In this document: piece after piece, positions 19,664-28,109 of the stretch
Layout of the letters: each line of letters starts with the position of its first letter
Position numbering within the stretch: the stretch's first letter is position 1
Assembly (NCBI GenBank): GCA_963827935.1
Contig: CAWHCN010000004.1
Span: 1,864,972-1,928,971 of the forward strand
Source of the DNA: DATFNV01 sp963827935
Lineage (GTDB): Bacteria > Planctomycetota > Planctomycetia > Gemmatales > Gemmataceae
Length of the DNA stretch: 64,000 nucleotides
Direction of reading: 5' to 3'
Translations under genes and position numbers: made by a program
Notes under the pieces: generated by a model
Seen by the model: the letters and a program-made list of their open reading frames with translations, nothing else
Databases searched by the model: none
What the model was told of the DNA's origin: nothing

Positions 19664-20281
19664 TCACGATGGGCGCCGCAGGCGCTCGATCTCTCGCAGC
19701 GCGTCCTCGTAGTCTTCCGGGGTGTTCAGATTGCGCAGGGTCTGAAGTAACGGATCCACGTCCGCCAGGTCCTGCGGCCCGACGACCCGCGTCGGCACCG
19801 CCTCGAACAGGAAGAAGGGCCGCAGCCGATCCTCCGCAAGCAGCCGTTGGACCGCTTCTGCAACCTCCAGCCGATAGACGGCGGCCAGGGGATGGTGATA
19901 CTCGCCGACGCGCGGCACGCAGATGGCGGCATCGCCGAGCAGATCGATCATTCGCCTTACAAAGTTAGGCTGCAGGAATGGCACATCGCAGGACGAGAGA
20001 TAGGCCGCTTCAGCCCGACCGGCCAGCGCCGCCAGGCCGGCGGCGAGTCCCTGGAGCGGGCCGCGTCCCTCGTCCTCGTCGCGCACGACCGCGACGCCAG
20101 TAGGCAGCGCGGGCAAATCCTGGCCGGGGGCGGCGACCACGACGACCGGAGCGACCGCCTCGCCCAGCAATCGGACGACCCGCGGCAGCATGATCTCGCC
20201 GCCGAACGGCAGCCAGGCCTTGGGGCGACCCATCCGCCGGCTCTGTCCACCGCAGAGGACGATCCCGCCGGTGCGCATCAT
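19664..20281 (-). CDS. mobA: Molybdenum cofactor guanylyltransferase
   Basis: MobA attaches GMP to molybdopterin to form the Mo-bis-MGD cofactor. The nucleotide-binding signature is GIVLCGGQSRRMGRPKAWLP, followed by VVRDEDEGRGPLQGLAAG and YLSSCDVPFLQPNFV (metal-binding Asp), and NLNTPEDY near the end. Length (205 residues) is normal. Its start overlaps the stop of the upstream membrane-protein gene by 4 bp (ATGA), so the two are translationally coupled. No other molybdenum-cofactor gene is in the window. MobA and the CTP-using MocA share this fold, but the context does not change the call. Confidence 0.92.
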   Translation of the reverse strand: MMRTGGIVLCGGQSRRMGRPKAWLPFGGEIMLPRVVRLLGEAVAPVVVVAAPGQDLPALPTGVAVVRDEDEGRGPLQGLAAGLAALAGRAEAAYLSSCDVPFLQPNFVRRMIDLLGDAAICVPRVGEYHHPLAAVYRLEVAEAVQRLLAEDRLRPFFLFEAVPTRVVGPQDLADVDPLLQTLRNLNTPEDYEDALREIERLRRPS

Positions 20282-22134
20282 CGCGTCGCCTCCGGGGCCG
20301 CTGCCCTGCCCCTGCGCAGGCAGAGGAACAGACCCACGACCAGAGCCACCTGCAGCACGAAAGCGCCTGCGAGGAAGATCGAGCTGGAGCCGCCCAGTGT
20401 TTCGTTCAACATGCCCCCGATGCCTCTTTGGATCCCTTCGCCGCTGCTGTCGGGCTCAAGGATTTCGGGATTGTGAAACAGAAGCCACCAGTGGGACCAA
20501 AACATCACGGCGAATTCCAGGACCATGCCGCAGCAGACCAGGGCGGCGACCCAGGTCCGCGCCCGGCTCAGGACTCCCCAGCCCAGCGCCGCCAGGAGAA
20601 CGGCTGTCGGATAGATGGCCGAATGGGCGATGCCCCACGGAATCTTGCCCGGGTGCAGCGCGGCACCGCCCAGCGTGCCGCCCAGGAGGCAAAGCCAGAC
20701 CGCAACCCAGACCGCCGGCCTGTTGGGCGGGGGTTTCGTCCAGGAGAGGCCGGGGGCGACCAACAGCCGTCTCAAGCCGGCATCAAGCAGGAATAGGCAG
20801 AGCGACAGCGTAAGTGCTCCGGTGAGCAGGCTGAAGTAAAGCTGCGTCACCCCCCGGTGCAGGGCCACGCGATTGGGAGCGCCGATGAACCAGCGCTGCT
20901 CCCCCCGGTCATCGTCAAAGAACCACGGCGCCGCGCCGCGATAAATCTCGACGGAGTTGGGCGGGGCATCAGCGTCCGGAGCAACCCCAATTACAAGCGC
21001 CTTGTAGATGCCGACAGGGAACACAGACATGCTGAGGTTGTACCCCATCCAGCCGGCAGTCGTCCGGGGGCTGAAGGTGGCCTTGTCGTCGCCGAGGGAC
21101 GCCGGCGTACTGTGCAGTACCTTGTCCATGCCCAGGTTGCCGACCAGCCAGGCGTACCAGGTCCCCCCCAGTACGGCCACGACCGTGGCCGCGGCGAGGA
21201 ATTGATGCAACCGGAGCGGCAACGCCCGTTCGTACAGGGCCAGCACGACAGCGCAGAGCAACAGCGGCAGAATGTAGAGGGCGACCGCTTGATGCGTCAG
21301 GTAACCGAGGAGCCCGGCGATCAGGAAGCCGACGAAGTAGTTGGCGGCACGCAGCGGATCAACACCGCGCTGTCGCATTGACTGGAGATAGAAATGCAGG
21401 GCCAACACCAGGTAATAGGTGGCCAGCATTTTGGGCCAGGTGAACCAGGCGTTGTGGAGCATCCACAGGTTGAGCGGCACCAGGAACAGCGCCAGCCAGG
21501 CCGCCCGCCGGCCAAACAGGTCGCGCAGTAGCAGGAACAGGGGCAGGACGAAGCAGATGTTCGTGGCCGCCGACGCCAGCTGATAGATATCGAAGCCGTG
21601 GCCAGCGCTGCCCATGACGAACGCGGTAGCCAGGTTGAACAGCGGCGTGCGCGAGGCCACCGTATAGCCGTTGGCCCACGTCCTGGTCACCGCCTCGTCA
21701 CCGACAAAGATCTGGGCCTCGTTGTAGTGCATATACCAGTCGAAGTACCAGTAGCTGCCGCGATAGGCCGGCAGCAGAATCTGGATGGCGACCAGGTGCA
21801 GATAGGCCAGCGTGAAGATTGCGGCCAGCGGCCAGGTGGATGGGCCCGTCTCGGCCGGGCGCTTTGGCGTGGTCAGGCGGCACCAGAGGGCAATGCCAAG
21901 CATCACCACGGCGCCACCAAGGTTGAAGTACGGCTGCGGAGCGTGGAGCACGAATGCCGTGAAGGCGCAAACAGCCAGGGCGGCGAAGCCGACGCCGAAG
22001 CTGGCAACGAAACGCTCTTCCCGATCGAACTGGGTCAGCCGGCCCACAATGGGTGTACCAATCGCCCATGCCAGCAGCGGAAATGCGAGGGCGACACCCC
22101 CAAGCTTCAAGACCAGCGCCAGCTCGTCACTCAT
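20278..22134 (-). CDS. Polytopic membrane protein, GT-C glycosyltransferase-like
   Basis: A 618-residue protein with about 13 predicted TM segments (for example LGGVALAFPLLAWAIGTPIV, FVLPLFLLLRDLFG, LHFYLQ segments). The arrangement, with a large loop after TM1-4 (YRGSYWYFDWYMHYNEAQIF) and an acidic patch, recalls the dolichyl-phosphate-mannose transferase-like GT-C superfamily common in planctomycetes. No catalytic signature can be confirmed, so I call it a membrane protein of that type. It overlaps mobA by 4 bp. Confidence 0.7.
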   Translation of the reverse strand: MSDELALVLKLGGVALAFPLLAWAIGTPIVGRLTQFDREERFVASFGVGFAALAVCAFTAFVLHAPQPYFNLGGAVVMLGIALWCRLTTPKRPAETGPSTWPLAAIFTLAYLHLVAIQILLPAYRGSYWYFDWYMHYNEAQIFVGDEAVTRTWANGYTVASRTPLFNLATAFVMGSAGHGFDIYQLASAATNICFVLPLFLLLRDLFGRRAAWLALFLVPLNLWMLHNAWFTWPKMLATYYLVLALHFYLQSMRQRGVDPLRAANYFVGFLIAGLLGYLTHQAVALYILPLLLCAVVLALYERALPLRLHQFLAAATVVAVLGGTWYAWLVGNLGMDKVLHSTPASLGDDKATFSPRTTAGWMGYNLSMSVFPVGIYKALVIGVAPDADAPPNSVEIYRGAAPWFFDDDRGEQRWFIGAPNRVALHRGVTQLYFSLLTGALTLSLCLFLLDAGLRRLLVAPGLSWTKPPPNRPAVWVAVWLCLLGGTLGGAALHPGKIPWGIAHSAIYPTAVLLAALGWGVLSRARTWVAALVCCGMVLEFAVMFWSHWWLLFHNPEILEPDSSGEGIQRGIGGMLNETLGGSSSIFLAGAFVLQVALVVGLFLCLRRGRAAAPEATR

Positions 22135-22222
22135 CGATCATCCCGCCTTCGCCCACCAGATCCGCAAGGCCCCGCTCGTCGAGCTGGTTCCGCGTAGCGG
22201 CCGTGGTAGCCGAACATCGCCG

Positions 22223-22843
22223 TTACACTGTCCAAAGCCTCGATTTGTCGTCCGTTCGCCGAACCTCCGTGCGTGGCTGCCCGCGCTCCTCGATGCGGCG
22301 AAACCCCAATGACAAGACCTGGCTCACCAGGCACCGTTTCCCTTGCAACAGGGTTGGGCGAACCGCGGTTAGACGAAGGCCGTTGTGGCGCAGGAGTCGA
22401 AGCTGCCGGGTGTCCCGGTGGATGATCAGCAACTCGCGGACTTCGAGTCCGCTGTAGAACGGAAGTTTCTCGTCCGTGTCGTCTCCCGGACTCTGGATCT
22501 CCACAAGGAAGTCGGGACCGCCGAACAGGTGCGTATCGCAATTGAGCGCACGACCTCCCTTGAGGACGACGACCATGTCCGGCACGCGATAGTTTTCTTT
22601 CCAATCGTGCTGGCGATCACTGACGTTGGCCCCGGGATAGACCTCCCCCCGATCTTCTTGTTCCACCACCTCGTCGAGCGGAATCTCCAGACGGTGCACA
22701 AGTCGCTGGTGCGCGAGGTTCGGCATTGAAGGCATGACGTACACTCCGTCCCAGACCTCGTCGTACAGGTCGATCCCCTTCCGCTTCCGCTCGCGGACCA
22801 GGTCCTCAAAAATGTCTTCGCCCAGGACCAGGGTTCGAGTCAT
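22223..22843 (-). CDS. Uma2 family (DUF820) putative endonuclease
   Basis: A 206-residue member of the same family as 12057-12629. Core pieces: LYDEVWDGVYVMPSMPNLAHQ, RVPDMVVVLKGGRAL, GGPDFLVEIQSPGD with the acidic and E-x-x residues, and LPFYSGLEVRELLIIHRDT. The start ATG 22843 has GGAGGGAC upstream. The C-terminal 30 residues (RIEERGQPRTEVRRTD) have low complexity and may be variable. It lies between the membrane protein and a small membrane protein gene; the context suggests no pathway. Confidence 0.9.
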   Translation of the reverse strand: MTRTLVLGEDIFEDLVRERKRKGIDLYDEVWDGVYVMPSMPNLAHQRLVHRLEIPLDEVVEQEDRGEVYPGANVSDRQHDWKENYRVPDMVVVLKGGRALNCDTHLFGGPDFLVEIQSPGDDTDEKLPFYSGLEVRELLIIHRDTRQLRLLRHNGLRLTAVRPTLLQGKRCLVSQVLSLGFRRIEERGQPRTEVRRTDDKSRLWTV

Positions 22844-22896
22844 GTGTCCCTCCGATCATCACGGGGCGCCGAATGCGGTCTTGCGGCCAGGGATGC

Positions 22897-23355
22897 TCAT
22901 CCAGCCCCCGGGCGCTGATCCTTCGGCAAGCGCTTCCGTCTCAGGATAACACGCCCAACGCTGACCAGGCACCCGACAACGAAACCAACGGCAGCCACCA
23001 GGCCACCCACGACGAGGGCCTCGGCGTTTGGGTTGGGCAACGGCTCCCCGGCGCGGTGCTGCATGAACGGCCACGCCAAGCCAGCGATGACGCCAAGCCC
23101 GGCACCGACGGCGGCGCCCCGGGCGTAGGCCGTCTTCGTGTAATGCTGGATCATGGGCACCGTGCGATACAGCCACTGGCAGCCGGCCCCGATCCCCAGC
23201 AGCCCGACGATGACCACCGCACCGATGGCCCCGCCCCAGAGGATGGCGGCTCGATTTGGCACCTGCGCCAGTTCCCAGACCAGCCAGGCGCCGAAGAGCC
23301 CGCCGAAGGAGGCCCCAAGCAGCAGGACCACGAGCGGATGGATGGGCGTTTTCAT
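22897..23355 (-). CDS. Small polytopic membrane protein
   Basis: A 152-residue product with four predicted hydrophobic helices (VVLLLGASFGGLFGAWLVW, ILWGGAIGAVVIVGLLGIGA, GAAVGAGLGVIAGLAWPF, VVGGLVAAVGFVVGCLVS) and a basic tail (RRKRLPKDQRPGAG). I use ATG 23355 (MKTPIHPLVV); an upstream in-frame ATG at 23373 adds six residues. Unknown family. Downstream of the amidohydrolase gene with a 66-bp gap, it may be cotranscribed with it. Confidence 0.7.
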   Translation of the reverse strand: MKTPIHPLVVLLLGASFGGLFGAWLVWELAQVPNRAAILWGGAIGAVVIVGLLGIGAGCQWLYRTVPMIQHYTKTAYARGAAVGAGLGVIAGLAWPFMQHRAGEPLPNPNAEALVVGGLVAAVGFVVGCLVSVGRVILRRKRLPKDQRPGAG

Positions 23356-23421
23356 TGGGCCTGCCTCTTTCAACCCCCCGCGTCGGCCGACAGGCTCCAG
23401 TTCCCTTGCTGGCGCTGCGGG

Positions 23422-24279
23422 CTAACTCTTGAAGAAGAACTCCTCGGCTGTCTTCCGCAAGAGCCAGTCGCGGTCGTCCGCCGTCAGGAAGTCGAGCCGC
23501 TTGCGCACCAGGTTGAAGCTGTTGAGGTACTCGTGATCGACCACCTGAAACGGACAGTCGCTCTCCCAAAGGCAGCGATTGGCCCCGAAGGCCTTGACGA
23601 CCCGCTGGATCAGCGGGCCCAGGTCGGTGTAGGGCGGGCACTTCTTGCCCAGGGCATAGAACGCCCCCACCTTTACCATCACCCGCTTATGCCGGGCCAG
23701 CCCGCACAGGGCTTCCACGTCCCGGTCGCGCACCGTGCCGTCGCTGCCAATCCGGCAGAGGTGATCGACGATCACCGGCGTCCTGGGGTGCTTCGCGCAC
23801 ATGCGGTCGAGGTCCGGTAGGGCATCGGGATTGATCAGGCAGCTCATGGCCTGGTTGTTCTTGGCGCCGGCGGCGAACATCCGCTCGTATCCCTCCGCCT
23901 TCAGCCAACCGTCGCCCAAGCCGACATTGGGTTTGGTCTGCCGTTCCAGACCGGGATAGATGCGGAAGGCCCGCACCCGCTTCTTGGCCAGTTCCGTCAT
24001 CAGCTTGTCGGGTGCCTCGGCGCCGGGGTCGATGACCGCGGTGCCGACGAAAACGTCCTTGTGCAGGGCCATCATGTCCAGCATGTAGCTGTTCTGGAAG
24101 CCGTAGTAGCTCATCTGAATGAGGTTGACCCGGTCGACGCCGGCGGTTTTGGTGTGCTCGAACAACTCCTGCGGGGTGAACGAGGCCGGGGTCATGTCGG
24201 CCTTCTTGTACCCGGCCGCCAGCGGATAGTGGGCCGTGTCCGGCGTCCAGACGTGGACGTGTGCGTCGATGAAACCCAT
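23422..24279 (-). CDS. Amidohydrolase-family (TIM-barrel) hydrolase
   Basis: A 285-residue metal-dependent hydrolase of the amidohydrolase 2 family. Metal-binding and core motifs: FIDAHVHVWTPD (HxH) at the N terminus, PVIVDHLCRIG (beta-strand His), and CLWESDCPFQVVDHEY with the C-terminal Asp ligand. Related enzymes act on lactones or carboxylates (for example 2-pyrone-4,6-dicarboxylate lactonase), but the substrate is not readable. ATG 24279 follows AGGAGACTCGG. It is placed directly downstream of an MFS transporter gene in the same direction (52-bp gap), which suggests the two share a substrate. Confidence 0.9.
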   Translation of the reverse strand: MGFIDAHVHVWTPDTAHYPLAAGYKKADMTPASFTPQELFEHTKTAGVDRVNLIQMSYYGFQNSYMLDMMALHKDVFVGTAVIDPGAEAPDKLMTELAKKRVRAFRIYPGLERQTKPNVGLGDGWLKAEGYERMFAAGAKNNQAMSCLINPDALPDLDRMCAKHPRTPVIVDHLCRIGSDGTVRDRDVEALCGLARHKRVMVKVGAFYALGKKCPPYTDLGPLIQRVVKAFGANRCLWESDCPFQVVDHEYLNSFNLVRKRLDFLTADDRDWLLRKTAEEFFFKS

Positions 24280-24331
24280 CCGAGTCTCCTGGTCGGGCGC
24301 GGGTAGGCTGCTCATCCTTCCCGCGGACATT

Positions 24332-26059
24332 CTACGGAAGTGCTGGCTCTGTTCGCAGCACCACCGGCGACCGCGCATCCACACCCAGCGCTGCCACTCC
24401 GGAAATAAGAAACGCACCGGCCAGGATCAGGAACGCCCCGTTCCAGCCAAGGCCGGGGAAGTCAATCGCCGCACGCAGCACCAGCGGCGACACGAAGGCG
24501 CCGAACGCGCCCCACATGTTCCCCCAGCCCAGCACCGACCCGACGTACACCCCGCCCACGTCCTGCATGTAGGCCCAGACGGCCGACGTACCCAGGTCCA
24601 CGGCGACGGCGACCAGCGAGAAGGCTGCCACCGCCAGCCAAGGCGACGGCACGAAGACGCAGGCGATGAAGGCGGCCATCGCCACGAACCGTGTCAGCGA
24701 CATCGGCAGACCTCGGCCCCAGCGCACCCCCAGGTGCCGCGTCAGCCGATCGGTCACCCAGCCGCCCGTCAGCATGCCGATCATGCCCACCGCCATCGGC
24801 ACCCCCGCCATCCAGCCGCGCTCGACGACCGGCACCTCGTGGACCCGGTCCAGGTAATCCGGCATCCACGTGCCGAGGAAGAACCAGCCGAAGTTCGTGG
24901 CGAATTGCGAAATCGAACTCATCCACAGGCTGCGATTGCCGACGATGGCTCGCAGCGGCAGCGCCCCGGCCCGGCCCTGCGCACTGGTCACGGTGCGGGG
25001 CCGGCTCGACTCGATGAGTGCCACCTCCGCCGCATTGGCCAGCGGATGCTCTTCCGGCCGGTTGCGGAAGACCAGCCAGAACAGGCCCGCCACCAGCACA
25101 CCGGCCGCTCCGAACACCCACATCACCGGCCGCCAGCCGGCACCGTACAGCTTCTTGACTTGCCCCGGATAAATCCCCTCCAGGATCAGGCGATTGAGCC
25201 GTTCGACCTGCGACTCCGACAGGGTCTCCCGCGGTCGTTCGGCGAGGCGGCGGGCCTCGGCCTCCACCTTTAGATCGGGCAGTTCTCCAGACACGCAGAG
25301 TGTGCGGTCGCGGAGGGCCTGGTTCAAGCCGGCGACCAGCACGTCCACCTGTCCGGGGGTTGCCTGCGTCCCCGGCGGGGTGGCCGCCAGGTCGCCCACG
25401 ATCTTCGCCGCGGGGGACGGCAACCGGTCCAGCAGGCGCCGGGCGAAGTGGCTGTCGTCCTGTTGGTCCGCCGCGGCCAGACGCCGGCACAGGGCCGGTG
25501 GGTCCAGCAAGTCGCCGGGTTGCAGCAAAGCCGGTGCATCGGCCGGGACAAAGGCCAGAATCAGGTAGCCGGTCAGGATGGGGGCGATCGCCCCGCCCAG
25601 CCGGCCTCCGACCGACACCACGGCACTGGCGAACGCCCGGGCCGAGAACGGCACCCAGCGGCTGAGCAGGCCGGCGCTGACTGGGTAGGCCCCCGCCTGG
25701 GCCAGGCCGCAACCGACCCGCAGCGCCAGCACGGCGCCAAATCCCGCGGCTAGCCCCATGAATCCGGTCACCACCGACCAGGCGAGAATGTAGAGCGACA
25801 GCATGATCCGCGCGCCCCAGAGGTCCCCAAACCACCCCGCCGGCACCTGGCCCACCGCATAGCCCAGCTGAAACGCACTCAACACCAGCGCCACCTGGCC
25901 GCCCGTCAGCGCCAGGTCCTCGCGGATGTAGCCGACGGCGAACGCCAACGAGAAGCGGTGCAGATACAGCATCACCGCCATCAGCGTCGTCACCAGGACG
26001 ATGAGGTAACGAATCCGCGTGGCGTGCGGCTTGGCTGCAGCGGTGGGGAACGTGGCCAT
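24332..26059 (-). CDS. MFS transporter (ACS-like) with 135-residue periplasmic insert
   Basis: A 575-residue major facilitator superfamily carrier with 12 predicted TM helices. The first half has the conserved loop GWFGDLWGARI and RVGCGLAQAG; the second half GGWVTDRLTRHLG. The anion:cation symporter subfamily is the best match by eye. Between TM5 (to about residue 171) and TM6 (from about 311) lies an unusual charged insert without TM segments, containing DRLPSPAAKIVGDLAATPPG and EARRLAERPRETLSESQVE; by the standard topology it is periplasmic. It precedes the amidohydrolase gene on the same strand. Substrate: unknown, probably an organic acid. Confidence 0.88.
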   Translation of the reverse strand: MATFPTAAAKPHATRIRYLIVLVTTLMAVMLYLHRFSLAFAVGYIREDLALTGGQVALVLSAFQLGYAVGQVPAGWFGDLWGARIMLSLYILAWSVVTGFMGLAAGFGAVLALRVGCGLAQAGAYPVSAGLLSRWVPFSARAFASAVVSVGGRLGGAIAPILTGYLILAFVPADAPALLQPGDLLDPPALCRRLAAADQQDDSHFARRLLDRLPSPAAKIVGDLAATPPGTQATPGQVDVLVAGLNQALRDRTLCVSGELPDLKVEAEARRLAERPRETLSESQVERLNRLILEGIYPGQVKKLYGAGWRPVMWVFGAAGVLVAGLFWLVFRNRPEEHPLANAAEVALIESSRPRTVTSAQGRAGALPLRAIVGNRSLWMSSISQFATNFGWFFLGTWMPDYLDRVHEVPVVERGWMAGVPMAVGMIGMLTGGWVTDRLTRHLGVRWGRGLPMSLTRFVAMAAFIACVFVPSPWLAVAAFSLVAVAVDLGTSAVWAYMQDVGGVYVGSVLGWGNMWGAFGAFVSPLVLRAAIDFPGLGWNGAFLILAGAFLISGVAALGVDARSPVVLRTEPALP

Positions 26060-26150
26060 GAACTTGCTATACAGGGCCAGGCGCGGTTTTTCCCCCCGGG
26101 GACCAATCGTAGAACGTGCGGAAGGAATAAGGCCCCGGACCCAGCCAACT

Positions 26151-26325
26151 CAGGGTGCCACCACCACCCTCGGACACTCCGTGGCACCCTGATGGCACCC
26201 TCGTGGCACCCTGATGGCACCCTCATGGCACCCTGGTGGCACCCTTGGCACCCTCGTGGCACCCTCGTGGCAGGGTTGTGGCACCCTCGTGGCACCCTGA
26301 TGGCACCGTCGTGACACCCTGACAC
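26151..26325. repeat. 11-bp minisatellite, copy 2 (reverse orientation)
   Basis: The plus strand shows GGTGCCACCACCACCCTCGG, then about a dozen units of GGCACCCT(G/C)(A/G)T at near 11-bp spacing (for example 26183, 26194, 26205, 26216, 26227, 26238, 26258, 26280, 26291, 26302). One 9-bp and one degenerate unit interrupt it. Read on the other strand it is the same element as at 697-795, including the TGTCCGAGGGTGGTGG tail, with twice the number of units. Nothing else is seen in 26060-26560. Confidence 0.88.
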
Positions 26326-26570
26326 CCGGACCCACCCACGGACCCGGCCAGGGCCCAGCCGGCGTGCTCCCGGGTGCCAGCTGCGTGATGTGTCGGGCCG
26401 GGCGGCGCGGAAGCAGCGGACCAGGGAGGGGCACTCCCGCGCCACGCCGCCCCGAGTAGGCTGGCCGCGCGCGCTGGCAGGTGTGGGCGTGGACACTTGT
26501 CGTAAGATCATGCTGAGAAAGAGGATGGGTAGAATGTCGCCTTTCCCCCTTCGACCACTCGCCCTGGGGA

Positions 26571-26700
26571 GTGACTTGCTCAGTGGGCAAGTCAGGTGAG
26601 CAAGTCACTTCTTGTGATAACATGCTTTTCTATAAGGACTTGCGCCTGCGCTAGAGTGACTTGCTCACTTGCTCACGCATTTGTGGGCAAGTCGCGAGTG
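26571..26700. promoter_or_regulatory. Cluster of TGACTTG boxes (operator or iteron-like)
   Basis: GTGACTTGCTCA occurs at 26571 and 26656; its complement TGAGCAAGTCAC at 26598; the related TGGGCAAGTC at 26585 and 26684; and CTTGCTCAC again at 26665. The region is AT-richer than its surroundings. The first and third sites form a perfect 12-bp inverted repeat. It lies about 145 bp upstream of the decayed two-gene module at 26845. The multiple, oriented sites suggest a binding array for a regulator, but no cognate protein is known. Confidence 0.5.
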
Positions 26701-26844
26701 CAGCGTTTTGATACACCCGGACGGCCGCCTTCCGCCCTGCCGGCAGATGATCAGCTTGAGGAAAAGAAATGGCGGAACCAACTGTGCCCCGCAGGCTCGG
26801 CCTAGCAGGCTGGGGTGCTATAATGATCGAACAAGGGAATCGAC

Positions 26845-26964
26845 GTGCATCCGAACAAGCACATTCGCGAGGCACTGAAGTACGCCGAAAAGCGTGGATG
26901 GACCATACTCAAATCGGGTCCGCGTGCGCATGCCTGGGGTGTCATCTATTCGCAAGACGGTTGA
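26845..26964 (+). pseudogene. Truncated copy of the 75-residue module protein
   Basis: From GTG 26845 the 39-residue product reads HPNKHIREALKYAEKRGWT, then KSGPRAHAWGVIYSQDG and stop. It is the N-terminal half of the protein at 50548-50775 (HPDKEIEMAVQYAEANGW and GHAWGILW). The middle cysteine-rich part is missing, but the next frame (26960 onward) reads SIRKTVDRCP, matching the end FIRRKVDHCP of the intact copy. So an internal deletion of about 25 codons has shifted the frame. I judge this copy inactive. Confidence 0.7.
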
Positions 26965-26993
26965 CCGCTGTCCCGCGCTTGAGAGGGAAGGAC

Positions 26994-27254
26994 ATGCGAC
27001 AGTTCCGGCTTACATTGATTGTCTCCGCTCCGGCGATGACTCACGAGGAGATCCTGGACGTGACCGATGCTCTGGGCGAAGCGGGATGCACCGACGCCTC
27101 GGTCCGAGGACATGCTGAAGGCATGGAGTTGCTGTTCGAGCGTGCGGGCCGATCCCTGGAGGCTGCGATTTCATCAGCCGTGAGCGATGTGGAGAGCACC
27201 GGGCAACGTGTCCTGCGCGTGGAAATGGAACGTCAAGCTCTCGCGAAAGCGTAA
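26994..27254 (+). CDS. Truncated partner of the two-gene module, HTH lost
   Basis: An 86-residue product, MRQFRLTLIVSAPAMTHEEI... with the block EAGCTDASVRGHAEGMELLFER, aligned to the first 90 residues of the 180-residue protein at 50789-51331. It ends with MERQALAKA exactly where the intact copy goes on into its helix-turn-helix region, so the DNA-binding half has been lost. ATG 26994 follows GAGAGGGAAGG. It may still be translated, but on this evidence it cannot bind DNA as the intact paralogue is expected to. Confidence 0.6.
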   Translation: MRQFRLTLIVSAPAMTHEEILDVTDALGEAGCTDASVRGHAEGMELLFERAGRSLEAAISSAVSDVESTGQRVLRVEMERQALAKA

Positions 27255-27890
27255 CCCTCAACCTCGGCTCCTACATAATGGACGTCCCCCGGACCAGCTT
27301 CGACATTGGCCATTCGGCCGACGTCGCACCGCCGGTTCCCTGGCCCGACCGGGAGGCTATTCTGCGACGAAACCGGGAGATTCAGCGGATGTGGGAAGAG
27401 AGACGGAATCCGGTGGGGGTGGAGGGAACAAAAGGCGGGAGTCGGTAAGACCATTTCCTTTGACGGCACCCGCCCCCAGTTGTTCCCCTGGCGGGAACAG
27501 CTCAACAACGCACGCTGTCCCCTTATCTAGCCCCCTCCGAAGGAGGCCGCGGTGCGGCGTGAGGAAGGCCTGGTCGATGGGGCGGCATACGGCCAGCGCA
27601 CCCGCCGCGTCCGTTCGCGGCCGATGCCGGCGGGACGCGGCCGGGCAAGGGGGGCGGATGGGGGTATTTTGTCGTAAGTAGTTGTTGGTGCTTGTCATAT
27701 GGAAACTATCACCTTTGTTCTATCGTGTGCTCTGAGGCGAAAGCGGCGTGAGGGCAGCACGTCGCAGGCGACGCGTTTCGATTTTCGCGGCAAGCCGTTT
27801 CTGAAGAAGAGCCTGCAGGCAGTCTCACCGATTTCCAATTGCCCCTCAGGCAGGCGTTGACAGGGCTGGCTGATAGGGGACAATAAGCGC
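27255..27890. other. Gene-free stretch with repeat copy A
   Basis: No credible ORF is seen. It holds the 184-bp repeat copy A (27537-27720) and, near 27845-27890, the leader of the VapB-like gene. ORFs on the minus strand here are frame shadows of the repeat. Confidence 0.5.
27537..27720. repeat. 184-bp dispersed repeat, copy A
   Basis: Starts CCGAAGGAGGCCGCGGTGCG and ends near CACCTTTGTT. A second copy at 28568-28752 aligns along its whole length with roughly 85 percent identity by eye. Together the two flank the VapBC-like genes. The central part reads CGCACCCGCCGCGTCCGTTC, and the last 60 bp are AT-richer (TATTTTGTCGTAAGTAG). Confidence 0.75.
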
Positions 27891-28109
27891 ATGGCTACCA
27901 TCGAGAACAGCCCCGGCGTCATCCCTCCAGACATCCTCGCGGACCTGAAGGAGGCAACTCGTCAGGCCGCCGCCGGCGGGGTCAGGGATCCCGAACTGCT
28001 GCGCCGCCTCGCCGAGCGGACCGAACAGGTGCGACAGGAGATCCTGCGCAAGCATGGCGTTCTTGACGTCGCCGTGGACCTGGTGCGCGAGGCCCGCGCG
28101 GAAGCATGA
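27891..28109 (+). CDS. VapB-like antitoxin
   Basis: A 72-residue acidic protein (IENSPGVIPPDILADLKEAT... LVREARAEA) with helical predicted content and no HTH that I can see. Its stop overlaps the start of the PIN-domain gene by 4 bp (ATGA at 28106), the classical arrangement of type II toxin-antitoxin modules. In this position the product should neutralise the toxin by direct binding and autoregulate the pair. The family call rests on position and size, not on a recognised fold. Confidence 0.7.
   Translation: MATIENSPGVIPPDILADLKEATRQAAAGGVRDPELLRRLAERTEQVRQEILRKHGVLDVAVDLVREARAEA

Noticed and set aside
26150..26623. 157-codon ORF in the 26-kb repeat region
   Set aside because: Translation of an 11-bp tandem repeat gives a 33-bp pseudo-periodic peptide; not a gene.
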